A DNA stretch of 64,000 nucleotides, taken from JAGXFP01 sp046484585. Lineage in GTDB: Bacteria > Desulfobacterota > Desulfobulbia > Desulfobulbales > JAGXFP01. The stretch spans positions 19,013 to 83,012 of the forward strand of contig JAWOIQ010000210.1 of the NCBI GenBank assembly GCA_046484585.1, in the 5' to 3' direction. Each line of letters starts with the position of its first letter. Positions within the stretch are counted from its first letter, which is position 1. The translations under genes and the position numbers were made by a program. This document shows positions 30,064 through 39,800 of the stretch, piece by piece. The notes beneath the pieces were generated by a model. That model searched no databases. It was not told the origin of the DNA and saw nothing but the letters and a program-made list of their open reading frames with translations.

Positions 30064-30243
30064 GTTTCTAGTTTCGAGTTTCTGGTTTCTAGTTCAAAGT
30101 TCTGAGCTTTAGTAGTTAACCAGAAACCAGAAACCAGAAACCAGAAACCAGAAACCAGAAACCAGAAGCTGTAGTTTCGAACCAGAAACCGGAAACCAGA
30201 AACCAGAAACCGGAAACTAGAAACCGGAAACTAGAAACCGGTC
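30064..30243 (+). repeat. Heptad-repeat intergenic array B
   Basis: The stop codon of the isomerase gene runs straight into a left arm of GTTTCTAGTTTCGAGTTTCT type. After a spacer of about 21 bp that includes AAAGTTCTGAGCTTT, a right arm of tandem CCAGAAA 7-mers follows (about six near-perfect units, then CCGGAAACCAGAAACC variants). The 17-bp GTTTCTGGTTTCTAGTT pairs with AACCAGAAACCAGAAAC with a single mismatch. This is the most regular array in the window. Confidence 0.85.
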
Positions 30244-30273
30244 CTTAACCCCAAACCCCGAAACAGGTTAATA

Positions 30274-31119
30274 ATGAATCGCTTTCTAATACTTGCCTTA
30301 ATGGCCCTCTTTATATTGCCCGGCTGCGGTGACAAGAACGAAGAGGTCAAACTGCCGGGTGATTCCGAGGTGTTGGCCACGGTAAACGGCTCCGTCATCA
30401 GCCGGTTTGATCTCGACTTGAGCATCGAAACCATGATGGGCCGGGAAGAAGCGGAAAAGATCGACGCGGCCGGACGCGGAAAGGTCCTTGAAAGTCTGGT
30501 CATGAGCCGCGCTATTTCCCAGGCCCGGGCGCAAGTTGCCCCAGCCGATGATCTGGCCGTGATTAACCGGAAAGCCGCGGCCTACCGTGAAAAGCTGTTG
30601 GTCAGGCAGTACCTTGCCAAGAATGCCCCTCCTCAGCCTGTTACCCGGGAGATGATCAGGGATTATTACCTGAACCACCTTGATGAATTCGGCGCGAAAA
30701 AGGAACGGGTTTACGAGATGATCTCCAGCAAGCGGCCGTTGAAGGCGGAAGAACGTAACGCCTTGCTGGAAAAATTGCGGAAACCCGAAGAAAAGAGGGA
30801 TTGGCGCAAATGGGTGGAGGAACTTCAAAAGCAGGGATATCCGTTAGCCTATAGGCGGGGCGCTGTCGTCGAGAAGATCCTCCATCCGCAACTGCGGAAG
30901 ATGCTGGAGTCCCTGAAAAAAAATGAGCCATCCCCCCTGACCTTTATCAAGGACATTTGCTATCTGGTGAAAATTGTTGAGGAGAAGGACCAACCCGCCC
31001 GTCCCTTAAAAGAGGTGAGCGGCCAAATCCGGAAAATGCTTGTCCCGGTGCAACTTAAAAAGTCGATAGAACAGGTTTCTCGGGAAGTGCTGGAGAAGGC
31101 TGAGGTTGAATATAGGTGA
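30274..31119 (+). CDS. SurA-like lipoprotein with degenerate parvulin domain
   Basis: 281 residues with signal peptide and lipobox (FILPGC, Cys18). Residues 35-140 match a SurA_N-type chaperone region (ATVNGSVISRFDLDL, LVMSRAISQA). The following parvulin region is much decayed. Where the previous gene has HILI, this one has YEMISSKRPL, and the GGDLGW motif is absent; only a weak LKKNEPSPL...CYLVKIVEE echo remains. It is therefore probably a chaperone without isomerase activity, partnering the preceding gene. Same strand, 210 bp downstream of it, with a heptad array between them. No strong ribosome site is visible; AACAGG lies about 6 bases upstream of the ATG. Confidence 0.8.
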   Translation: MNRFLILALMALFILPGCGDKNEEVKLPGDSEVLATVNGSVISRFDLDLSIETMMGREEAEKIDAAGRGKVLESLVMSRAISQARAQVAPADDLAVINRKAAAYREKLLVRQYLAKNAPPQPVTREMIRDYYLNHLDEFGAKKERVYEMISSKRPLKAEERNALLEKLRKPEEKRDWRKWVEELQKQGYPLAYRRGAVVEKILHPQLRKMLESLKKNEPSPLTFIKDICYLVKIVEEKDQPARPLKEVSGQIRKMLVPVQLKKSIEQVSREVLEKAEVEYR

Positions 31120-31310
31120 GTTTCTGGTTTCTAGTTTCTAGTTCGGAGTTCGGAGTTCAGAGTACCTAGTTGTTAGTTGAGAACCAGAAACCCGAATATA
31201 AGTGAGTTTCTAGTTTCTGGTTTCTAGTTCAAAGTTCTGAGCTTTAGTAGTTAACCAGAAACTAGAAACCGGAAACCAGAAACCGGTTCTTCAAACCCGA
31301 AACTCGGAAG
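31120..31310 (+). repeat. Heptad-repeat intergenic array C
   Basis: Two successive fold-back units. The first pairs GTTTCTGGTTTCTAGTTTCT with GAACCAGAAACCC. The second (31203-31265) repeats almost exactly the block at 30062-30130 of array B, including its spacer AAAGTTCTGAGCTTTAGTAG. The right arm then runs on as CCAGAAACTAGAAACCGGAA-type units towards the next gene. Confidence 0.82.
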
Positions 31311-31333
31311 TTACCCTAACCCGATGAACTGTG

Positions 31334-34300
31334 ATGCGATTAAAAACCAAAGCGAATAAAACATGCCTTCCTGTTGGCCCCTTTTGTGCAGTGGCCGCTC
31401 TTCTTTATTTTACCCTGGCAGTCACGGCGAATATCGCATCGGCGGAGATCATTGCCCAGCCGAAGGATCAGCGTGTATTCGAAGGAGAGACGGCTGGATT
31501 TTCGGTGTCTGCGCATGGTGGCGATCCGCGGTTCCAATGGCAAAGGGACGACAGCGACATTCCGGGAGCGACTTCGGACTCGTATTCCCTGGAAAATGTC
31601 CAATCAAGCGACGACGGCAGTTGGTTTCGGGCTAATGTAGCAACCTCCACGGACAGCGAAATGAGCCAGGAGGCGCAGCTGGTTGTCTTCGAAAAGGGTG
31701 ATCTTGACCGAAACGGGGAAATTAACAAAGATGATGTGGCTATCCTCCGGCACTATTTTGATAAGAATACCGGAAATAGTGATGAATGCGACCTGAATGA
31801 AGACGGCCGGATCGATGTGCATGATCTGAAGCTACTCAAACAGTATTGTGCCAACGATAATTGCGGAAGAAGTGAGCCAAATCCGCCGATTATAATTCAT
31901 CATCCTGAAAGCAAAGCCGTGACCGAGGGGCAATCCGCTAAATTCGAAGTGCTGATTTCCCCTCCGGAACATGGTGACGACAACAATCCCGAGAAACAGA
32001 AGATCTCCTACCAGTGGCAAAAAAACGGTGACGACATTGTCGGCGCCACCAGTGGTGTGTTGCGGCTGGAAAACCTTTCGCTCAGCGATAACGGGAGCAG
32101 ACTTGTCTGTCTCATCTCCTATGATTCCGGCGCTTTTTTCAGCAGGCCGGCCCGGATTTTTGTGCGGAAAGAGAAGGATCTTGCCGGGCTCAAGTCTTCC
32201 GATCGGCAACTCCTGATCACCAGCCAACCGTTCAGCCGAAGCGTCTCGGAGGGCGGTGATGTCCGGTTTACGGTCAAGGCTCTCGGCAAAAATCCGCGCT
32301 ACCAGTGGCAGAGAAACGGCGAAGACATCGAGGGCGCCACCGGTGGCGAATATCGCCGCACGGATATAGCCCTTTCTGAAAGCGGCAGCCGGTTTCGGTG
32401 CGTCATTACCGATAAGGACGGTAACGAAGTGATCGGCGAGGAGGCCGTGCTTACCGTCTTTCCCCGGGCGGATTACGACTGGGACGGCAATATCGATAAG
32501 TATGATGTAAATGTCTTGCGCTATTACCTGGGTAAAAATGGTCTGTCATTCAAGGCCTACGATTTTGACGGGGACGGGTTTATCTCCCTTAATGATTTGC
32601 GGATCCTGATGGACCAGTGCCATTGCCCCCGCTGCCAGCAACCGGTGCTGCCGACCATCACCGGGCAACCGGCGGATTTAACCGTAGTCGAAGGCCAACC
32701 GGCGACCTTTGCCGTGAGCGCAGCTTCCATCGGCAGAAAGTTTACCTATCAATGGCAGGAAAACGGGATCGATATTGAAGGCGCCACTCGGGCCACATAC
32801 ACCTTTGTCCCTGATCTGTACGACCACTGGAAAACATATCGCTGCGTGGTTTCCAATGTTATGGGCAGCGTGGTGAGCGACAGCGCCACCCTTGAAGTCG
32901 AAATGGATGTTCCGCCAAACACGGAAGAGGTGTCAAGCAGCGGGGTTGCCTGGCAAGGTCAATTCGCCTTGCTGAACTGGGACGAACCGGCGGGGTATCG
33001 ATATCAAATTCATCGCGGCTCCAAACCCGAGGCGCTTTCCCTGTTGACCGAAGTTGAAGCCTCGCCCTATCTTGACGAAACGGCTGAATATTATTTCGGC
33101 TGGTATTACCGCTTCGCAACCATCAAGGACTATTTTCACCCGGTGAGCAATAAGGTCTATCACAGCGTCGGGCCATTGTCCGATCCCATCTATCTTACCG
33201 CGCAACCGAGCCCCAAGGTGACAATTTTAAATACCATGGTGGAAGCCGATGGCTCTTACTCCAGGTATTTTGATCCGGATAATCTTAATGTAGCCGGGGT
33301 CTATGAAGCCATGGAGGGACCGGTGAGTATCAATGGTGCCCTCGGATCCAAACTTGTCAGCACCACCGGTGAAAACGGCAATTTCTCCATTCTTCTCAAT
33401 GAACCCGGCGCCTGGCGTATCGAGCTGGCCGAGACCGATGGCTGGCGCAGTGTTACGGCGATGCTCAACCTTAAAATCGATCTCCGAAAACCGACCCTCG
33501 TTGTCAGCGGCGCAACCGAACAGACGACCAGCGATTCCTTTTTCGTGATTACCGGTCAGGCCGGAGATAATGAATCAGGATTGAAGTCCGTGACGGTGAC
33601 CTCCGGCCGTTTCCCTGATCTGACTTTTGGAGCGCTTATTGAAAACAACGGGACATTCTCGAGCAATGTGCCGGTGGCGATAGGGGATAATCAGATAACC
33701 GTTATGGCCAGGGACCGATACGGCAATGAGTCGCAAACGGCTATCTCCGTTACGTGTACTTTGCCGGCTCTGCCGCTGATAAATATTTTAAATCCTGAAA
33801 ATGGCGCCACTGTAGAAACCGGCCAGGCCGAGCTTGCCGGGACGGTGCGGTCAAGTCTGCCGCCAGGTCAGATCAGACTCTTTTTTGAAAACCAGGTTTA
33901 TTTCCCGTCCGGTAGTGACGGCGAATATACTTTCACCATTCCCGGTGTTCAGTTGCAGAGTGGCGCAAATACCCTGGAGATCCGGGCCGAAAGCCCCTAT
34001 GGCACCGTTTCGGCCCAGACCACGGTTTATTACCGGACCGGGCAAGGAGATGATCCTGATGGGCCGCCGGCCGGCGAGCTTCAAAGAAATCTGCCGCAAA
34101 TTGAAATTCTTACTCCGCTGCCCGACAGGTATCTTACAGAAAGCTCATTTCCGGTAAGCGGTTATGCGCGCGGCGACAATGGGATTTCTTCGGTGCTGGT
34201 TAATGGTGTAAATGCCTCCGTCACCGGAGCCGGCGAGGAGGTATCCTTTGAGGCGCGGCTTGACTTCAACGGCAATGCCGAACTCGTTGTTGAGGTTGAA

Positions 34301-36121
34301 GCGCTGGATCGCAAGGGTTTGAGTACTTCGCTGCAATATAAGGTTCTGTTTGATGAAGGTCCTCCCGTGCTGTCCTTGAATAATGGCGGTCTGCAGCCGG
34401 CCCCGGCAATAAACTCCGTGCTCGAAACGCCGTATCCATTATCCGGTATTGTAAAAGATGCCAATCTGGCGGGATTGTCGATTAACGACCAGCCTTTGCA
34501 TGTTCTGCCCGTCGATCAGGAAAATTATACGTTTGATGCCGATATCGGACTGGTCCGCGGCCAGGAGTCGCTGTTAGTTCTCTCGGCCTGGGACATGGCC
34601 GGCAACCGTACCGATTCCGAAATCATTCTCCGCCACGATGCCGGCATCGATATTGAAATCATCTCTCCCCGGCCCGACAGCGAACTTCCGGTCAGAGGGG
34701 ATATTGCCCAGATCGAAGTGACTTTGCGCATGGCGGGCATGGCGGATGACGACCTCGTTTCCGTGAGTATTGACGGAGAACCGGCTTCAAGTCTATCCAG
34801 GGAGGCGACAACGGTACATGGCACCGCCCCCGTGCCGACTGCGGAGAGTGAGCATGAACTGGCGGTCGAGGTGCATAGTGTCGACGGGGCTCTTTTGGCA
34901 CGTGCCGGCAGCTATTTTACCGTGGTCGATCTGGACAGCATTCCGCTGGCCCTGGATCGTCAAGAACCGGAAAATGGCGCCTGGGGTGTTGAGACCAACG
35001 GCTATATCGCCCTGTACTTCAACAAACCAATCGACCCGGCCTTGTTGGCGGTCGAAGTACGGGAAACCGTTCATGGCCTGGATTATACCTATCCCGACAG
35101 CGGCGCCGATATTTCGCAGCAGAGCAAAATAGAGCTTGTCGAAGTCCATCGGGATCGTGAGCCGGTGCCCGGCGCGCTTGCCCATTTCCCCGAAAAAACA
35201 ATGACGGCCTTTTACCCTGAACGCACTCTTGCATTCGGTGCAACCGAGTACGTTTCGGTAATTTATGACGGCGATGAACTGGCAACCTCAACCTTTGAGA
35301 CAAGAGCCTTGCCGACCTTTATCCAGGGCTTTGTCGTGGATCAGTTCAGACAGCCCCTGGAAGGCGTTATCGTCTCCATCCCGAAACTCCGGCGCACAGC
35401 GGTTACCGATAACGAGGGCAGCTTCACCTTCGGCATCGGTGAAAATACAGATCGGACTATTCCGGCCGGACGTTATTCGGCAATCGCAAACCCCGGTCTG
35501 CTGAACCGTTCCTTGGGGTCGGCTGAATTCTGGGTATCGGTGAGGGAGGGCAGGCTCAATTCGGTAGGGGTGACGTCCTTGCCGATCCTGAACCCAACCG
35601 AGCCTTTCCGGCGGATAGCCTCCGGTGATTATCCGGTGCTCCTCGCCGCCGGAGAGTTCATCCTTGATCTCAGCGAGGCGGCGCTTGAATTTGCGGACGG
35701 CAGCGGGGCGGGGAATGTTCACACCCAATTCATGGATGTCGCGCAACTGCCTTATAAATTCCGGCCTTCGGCCATGCCCCAGTGGGCTTTTGTGACTAAT
35801 CCCGGCGGCATAAACGTGAGCGGCCCGGTCGGCCTCACTTTTAAAATGCCCGCCTTGCTGGGCAGCTATGACTATATAGAAAGGATCGGCGAGCGGGTGG
35901 TGTTGATCGGGCTGGATCCCAACTCCCTGCAACTGGTTCCGGTCGGGGTCGGAAAAGTCGATCCGGCAGCCAACCGGGTCTTGAGCGAAGGCAAGGTCGG
36001 CCTGAAGCGTTTGGATTGTCTTGCCTACGGTTTGGTCGATCCCGATAAGCAACCCTATTTGGAAAGCTATGCCAAAGGCGAGATAAGCCTCTCGGAATTG
36101 ACGATGAGATTAGAAGAATAA
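31334..36121 (+). CDS. Large secreted Ig-like/dockerin protein
   Basis: 1,595 residues from ATG 31334; the GTG at 31331 is an equal alternative. The ribosome site is weak. A Sec signal peptide ends near TANIASA. Ig folds with the YQWQ(K/R)(N/D)G motif occur near residues 40-120, 195-290, 295-375 and 440-520. Two dockerin-type calcium modules are interleaved, near 123-175 (DLDRNGEINKDDVAILRHYF, then DLNEDGRIDVHDLKLL) and 380-435 (DYDWDGNIDKYDVNVLRYYL, then DFDGDGFISLNDLRIL). Each is followed by a short Cys cluster (CANDNC; CHCPRC). An Fn3-like domain is near 530-630, several bacterial Ig-like domains span 690-1200, a carboxypeptidase-regulatory-like domain is near 1330-1430, and the end is unassigned. 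Dockerins bind cohesins in cellulosomes, but none is visible here. An extracellular structural or adhesive role is the reasonable inference. Confidence 0.9.
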   Translation: MRLKTKANKTCLPVGPFCAVAALLYFTLAVTANIASAEIIAQPKDQRVFEGETAGFSVSAHGGDPRFQWQRDDSDIPGATSDSYSLENVQSSDDGSWFRANVATSTDSEMSQEAQLVVFEKGDLDRNGEINKDDVAILRHYFDKNTGNSDECDLNEDGRIDVHDLKLLKQYCANDNCGRSEPNPPIIIHHPESKAVTEGQSAKFEVLISPPEHGDDNNPEKQKISYQWQKNGDDIVGATSGVLRLENLSLSDNGSRLVCLISYDSGAFFSRPARIFVRKEKDLAGLKSSDRQLLITSQPFSRSVSEGGDVRFTVKALGKNPRYQWQRNGEDIEGATGGEYRRTDIALSESGSRFRCVITDKDGNEVIGEEAVLTVFPRADYDWDGNIDKYDVNVLRYYLGKNGLSFKAYDFDGDGFISLNDLRILMDQCHCPRCQQPVLPTITGQPADLTVVEGQPATFAVSAASIGRKFTYQWQENGIDIEGATRATYTFVPDLYDHWKTYRCVVSNVMGSVVSDSATLEVEMDVPPNTEEVSSSGVAWQGQFALLNWDEPAGYRYQIHRGSKPEALSLLTEVEASPYLDETAEYYFGWYYRFATIKDYFHPVSNKVYHSVGPLSDPIYLTAQPSPKVTILNTMVEADGSYSRYFDPDNLNVAGVYEAMEGPVSINGALGSKLVSTTGENGNFSILLNEPGAWRIELAETDGWRSVTAMLNLKIDLRKPTLVVSGATEQTTSDSFFVITGQAGDNESGLKSVTVTSGRFPDLTFGALIENNGTFSSNVPVAIGDNQITVMARDRYGNESQTAISVTCTLPALPLINILNPENGATVETGQAELAGTVRSSLPPGQIRLFFENQVYFPSGSDGEYTFTIPGVQLQSGANTLEIRAESPYGTVSAQTTVYYRTGQGDDPDGPPAGELQRNLPQIEILTPLPDRYLTESSFPVSGYARGDNGISSVLVNGVNASVTGAGEEVSFEARLDFNGNAELVVEVEALDRKGLSTSLQYKVLFDEGPPVLSLNNGGLQPAPAINSVLETPYPLSGIVKDANLAGLSINDQPLHVLPVDQENYTFDADIGLVRGQESLLVLSAWDMAGNRTDSEIILRHDAGIDIEIISPRPDSELPVRGDIAQIEVTLRMAGMADDDLVSVSIDGEPASSLSREATTVHGTAPVPTAESEHELAVEVHSVDGALLARAGSYFTVVDLDSIPLALDRQEPENGAWGVETNGYIALYFNKPIDPALLAVEVRETVHGLDYTYPDSGADISQQSKIELVEVHRDREPVPGALAHFPEKTMTAFYPERTLAFGATEYVSVIYDGDELATSTFETRALPTFIQGFVVDQFRQPLEGVIVSIPKLRRTAVTDNEGSFTFGIGENTDRTIPAGRYSAIANPGLLNRSLGSAEFWVSVREGRLNSVGVTSLPILNPTEPFRRIASGDYPVLLAAGEFILDLSEAALEFADGSGAGNVHTQFMDVAQLPYKFRPSAMPQWAFVTNPGGINVSGPVGLTFKMPALLGSYDYIERIGERVVLIGLDPNSLQLVPVGVGKVDPAANRVLSEGKVGLKRLDCLAYGLVDPDKQPYLESYAKGEISLSELTMRLEE

Positions 36122-36124
36122 CAA

Positions 36125-36256
36125 AAGTTCCTAGTTCCTAGTTCCTGGTTTCTAGTTCAGGGTTAAAAGCCCGAAACTCGAAACCAGAAACTCGAAACCA
36201 GAAATTCGAAACCAGAAATTCGAAACCAGAAACCAGAAACCAGAAACCAGAAACTA
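36125..36256 (+). repeat. Heptad-repeat intergenic array D
   Basis: Left arm GTTCCTAGTTCCTAGTTCCT continuing GGTTTCTAGTT, spacer CAGGGTTAAAAGCC, then a right arm of CGAAACCAGAAATT and AACCAGAAACCAGAAACC units. It runs up to 9 bases before the four-helix-bundle gene start. Orientation is the same as in arrays A-C. Confidence 0.85.
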
Positions 36257-36264
36257 ATTTGACA

Positions 36265-36666
36265 ATGGCGACTATTACGCGATTTGAAGATATTGATGCC
36301 TGGCAAAAAGCTCGTGAGCTTACTGCTGCTATTTATAGAGAGAGTCGTACTGGGGCTTTTGCGAAAGATTTTGGTTTGCGCGATCAAATTTGTCGGGCTG
36401 TCGTTTCGGTCATGTCGAATATTGCGGAAGGATTTGATCGGGACGGGAATAGAGAGTTCATGAATTTTCTTTCTATCGCTAAAGGTTCTGCCGCGGAGGT
36501 GACCTCTCAGCTCTATATTGCAAAAGATATCGGCTACATAGATGATGAGAGGTTTGACGAATTATACAAGCTTGCCAAGGAAGTAGGGTCATTGATCGGA
36601 GGTTTCATGAAATATCTGGGAAATTCAAAAATGGCCGGAAACAAATTCAAACACTCAAAAAAATGA
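36265..36666 (+). CDS. Four-helix-bundle protein (IVP / S23 family)
   Basis: 133 residues from ATG 36265 (an upstream in-frame TTG is less likely). The sequence carries the family signature: FEDIDAWQKARELTAAIYRE, RDQICRAVVSVMSNIAEGF, then REFMNFLSIAKGSAAEVTSQ and IGYIDDERFDEL. Members were first noticed in intervening sequences of 23S rRNA genes but also occur alone, as here; their biochemical role is unknown and the fold forms a pentamer in a solved relative. The gene is wholly enclosed by heptad arrays (D before, E after), with no clear ribosome site other than AACTAATTTGACA. The lysine-rich tail (KMAGNKFKHSKK) is unremarkable. The arrangement looks like a small cassette. Confidence 0.92.
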   Translation: MATITRFEDIDAWQKARELTAAIYRESRTGAFAKDFGLRDQICRAVVSVMSNIAEGFDRDGNREFMNFLSIAKGSAAEVTSQLYIAKDIGYIDDERFDELYKLAKEVGSLIGGFMKYLGNSKMAGNKFKHSKK

Positions 36667-36670
36667 AGAA

Positions 36671-36803
36671 AGTTTTGAGTTCCGAGTTCAGGAACCTAAA
36701 ACCAGGAACTAGGAACTAGAAACCAGAAGTCCGAAACCAGAAGTCCGAAACCAGAAGTCCGAAACCCGGAACCAGAAACCAGGAACTAGAAACACGAAAT
36801 ATA
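36671..36803 (+). repeat. Heptad-repeat intergenic array E
   Basis: Left arm GTTTTGAGTTCCGAGTTC, then AGGAACCTAAAACCAGGAAC and a right arm with three direct copies of CCGAAACCAGAAGT, a 14-bp double heptad. It ends as GGAACTAGAAACACG just before the RHS gene. The arms are complementary enough for a long imperfect hairpin. Confidence 0.83.
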
Positions 36804-36807
36804 CATT

Positions 36808-39800
36808 ATGCTAAAAAACCCAACCATCCAACTCCTCCTCCTAAGCCTCTTCATCTGTACCTTAGGCTTAACCGATTCCTTCGCCAGCGGCGGCGCCCGT
36901 TATCGGATGGGGACCGTTGCCGCCAAGGGTATTATCCTCAGCGAGAACGGTAATCCGATCTGGGTCGAGTACGGCAATAATGGAGACATCGTAAGTTATA
37001 TCGGCGAGGCGGTTGGCAATTACGCCGATGCGGCGGTTATCCCGGCTTCGGTATATCGTTCTTATAGAGCCGCGTTTACGGCAATCGAGTCCCAATACAG
37101 CGCCAACCGAACCGTTCTCTACAAGGAAGAGTATCAGTCCCCGGCCCGGATTTTCACGGATGCATCCGGGCAGACCATCGATAAGCCGCAACTCAACCCG
37201 ACAACCCGCAGTGTGGTCGTGCGGAACCCGGACGTGCTTTACAGCAGTGACGAGCTAATCCTCCTTGAATCGCCGCTGGATCTGAAAAATCTTACGCCCA
37301 TCCCGGATGAGGCAAACAGCCTGTTGCTCAGCAAGGACGGGCGGATGCTCAATTCCGCCAGTGGCAATATCGGCTACCGGGCCGCCTTTTACACCCCGAG
37401 CGGAACCGATACCGCGGCGGGCAATGTGGCGCTGGGCGATGCCGGGACCATGGGTCTCGATGATTATAACCGGTTTGAGGACAAGATCTGGGGGCCGGTT
37501 GTCGGGGTCAGGGTCGAGTCCACCCTTGGCCGGACTCCGGCCCTGACGGATGAAAAAGGTTTCTACAATCTAACCTATTATATCCCGCCATGTCCCGGTT
37601 TCAACACGAGCTATTATCCCTACATCTCCGCCCAGCTTTTTTATCAGACCTTCAGCCCCAACGCCGATAATTTGAAGACCTACTATGTCGAGCGGCCCGA
37701 TTGGGACATGTGCACCGGTCTTGGAGAAATAAGTTACGGGGTCGGACCTATCGCGGATGCGGTCCAAACCATGATCGCCTACAATGACATCGTTGCCGAA
37801 CTCCAGTCCGAAATCCATAACCGGCTCAATATAAATATCGATGTGGCCATGCTTACCGGCCAGGCCGAGATGTGGAATCCCGGCGGCAGCGAAATCCTGC
37901 CCCAGGGAGATGATACCGAATATGGATATGAAACTTTTGGTTTAACTCCCGTGGTTCCGGAGACCGACCTCAATAGTGATGGCCGGCCGGATTATTCCGA
38001 ATTGCAGCCGGATGGCAAAACCATCCATATCTGGTTTGCCGGTTCGGACCCCGCCGTTGATCCACCCGATCTTGAAAGGTTGGCGGATTATCCCGCGGAC
38101 TTCAGCCACCAGGGTTTACTAAATAAGATCAGTAACGATGATCTCCTCGATAGCGATACCTATGTCTACCGGGTTTCCAATGGCCAACTCTTTTCAGCCC
38201 GTGACGGACTGCAGGGAGACGAGGCGGATAAAGACTACAATGCCGGAGGAACGAGTGGCGCCGCTTCCGCCGCCATTTATTACAGCCAACTGATTCGCGG
38301 CCCCAGCAGTCTGGTCTATACCCAAGACGCCTTCCATGGCAGGCTGGAGGATTGGCAGGCCAAAACCGGGGTCAACCCTGCACTGGTAGGCAGGCAGGTC
38401 GATCATCTGCGGCCGGGTGAGGATCTTGAGGTCGTCATGGTTAACCGGGCTACGGGTTATATCGGCTCGGGCGTCGGCACTTTCGGGGAAAGCACCCAAA
38501 GCGGCCTGATCAGCTTTTCCCCGCCCAAGATCATTATGCAGCCGCCCAACCTCAAGATCCGAGTGGAGCGGACCCGTATCACCCAGGCCGGCCTGACCGC
38601 CGGCGATGAAAATGTCCATCTGATCGGCTTCGAAGGCTCGGGGCTGACCAGCGACCAGGTCATCACCATCACCACCGAATGGTATCAGCAGGACGGCTCG
38701 CCGCTGCCCGATGACCTGCCCGGCTACACCGGCCGTCTGGCCAAGGTAGTTGCGCCCAATGAACTGGGTCAGGCCTCAAGTCAAATCGCCAACTTCCCGA
38801 TCAAGCCGGGCCGCCATATCCAGGTGGTGCAGTTGCCGCAAAAAGACATCGACCGGGCTCATTTTTATGTCCATGTCAACGGTGAACCGATAGACGGGAA
38901 GGCGGATTTTTCGACCCTTGGTGCAGGTCGGGATGCCCTGCAATACCGGCCTAAGCACTATGTGCCTTTTAAGGTGCCTTTGTATGATGATCCCTCCACC
39001 GAATTAGCGGAGTTGGTGCGTCAAGAGGCAATTGATAACGGCGCCGACCCCGCAACCATCCCCGGGGTCCAGCCGACTTATCAGTGGGTTTACCGGCCTG
39101 AGATGCAGTTTTCGGTGTTTGATCTGAAGTTTCAGGGTGAGAGTGAACCACAAGATATACCTGTCAATTCTGATATTCCGGTGCTTCAGAACAACCAGGG
39201 GGCAGATTTGCAACTAATCCCCCTGGACAGCAATTTTCTCTATACCCTGTTTGAAGACGACCTTTCTTCGCTTGAGCGGTTCGGCTCCGACCGTGAACTG
39301 GTTTTTGCCATTGGAGAACATGAGGTGCGTGCCACTCTTGGCGAGGACCAGCAACTAGTCTTTTCCAATCCGGAATATCTCGCCCAACTGAATCCCGAAG
39401 ATATTTTAGCCTTGAGCCTTTATCAAAAGGGCGACGAGGCCAATATCCTTTGGGAATATGATCTCAATGGTCGGATTGACAGCGTGTATGTCCAGGATCA
39501 GGAAAGTTTCCAAAGTCTGCCTGCCGGTGAACAGATCAAGTTAATGGCAAATACTACTCCAACTGATTTGCAAGTCGTTTTTAGGCAGGTGGCTAGAAGC
39601 AATAACGGTGTTCGCGCAACGGTTGATCCGGAGACATCGATAATTATCGCCGATGACAAAACCGAAAACGGCTTTATCATCGTCGAGGCGCAGGTTGTTA
39701 ACCGGCCCTGGCTTAAAAAACGGATTATGGTCGATATCGGCTGCGCCAGTTGTGCTGCCGCGAGCGGACAGTGCCGATTGCCGGGACAAGGGATTATAAA

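Noticed and set aside
29133..36807. Heptad arrays as a CRISPR array or as coding sequence
   Set aside because: Unit length is 7 bp with no unique spacers or conserved long repeats. Open frames through the arrays give only periodic FWFLVSG-like or NQKPETR-like peptides.
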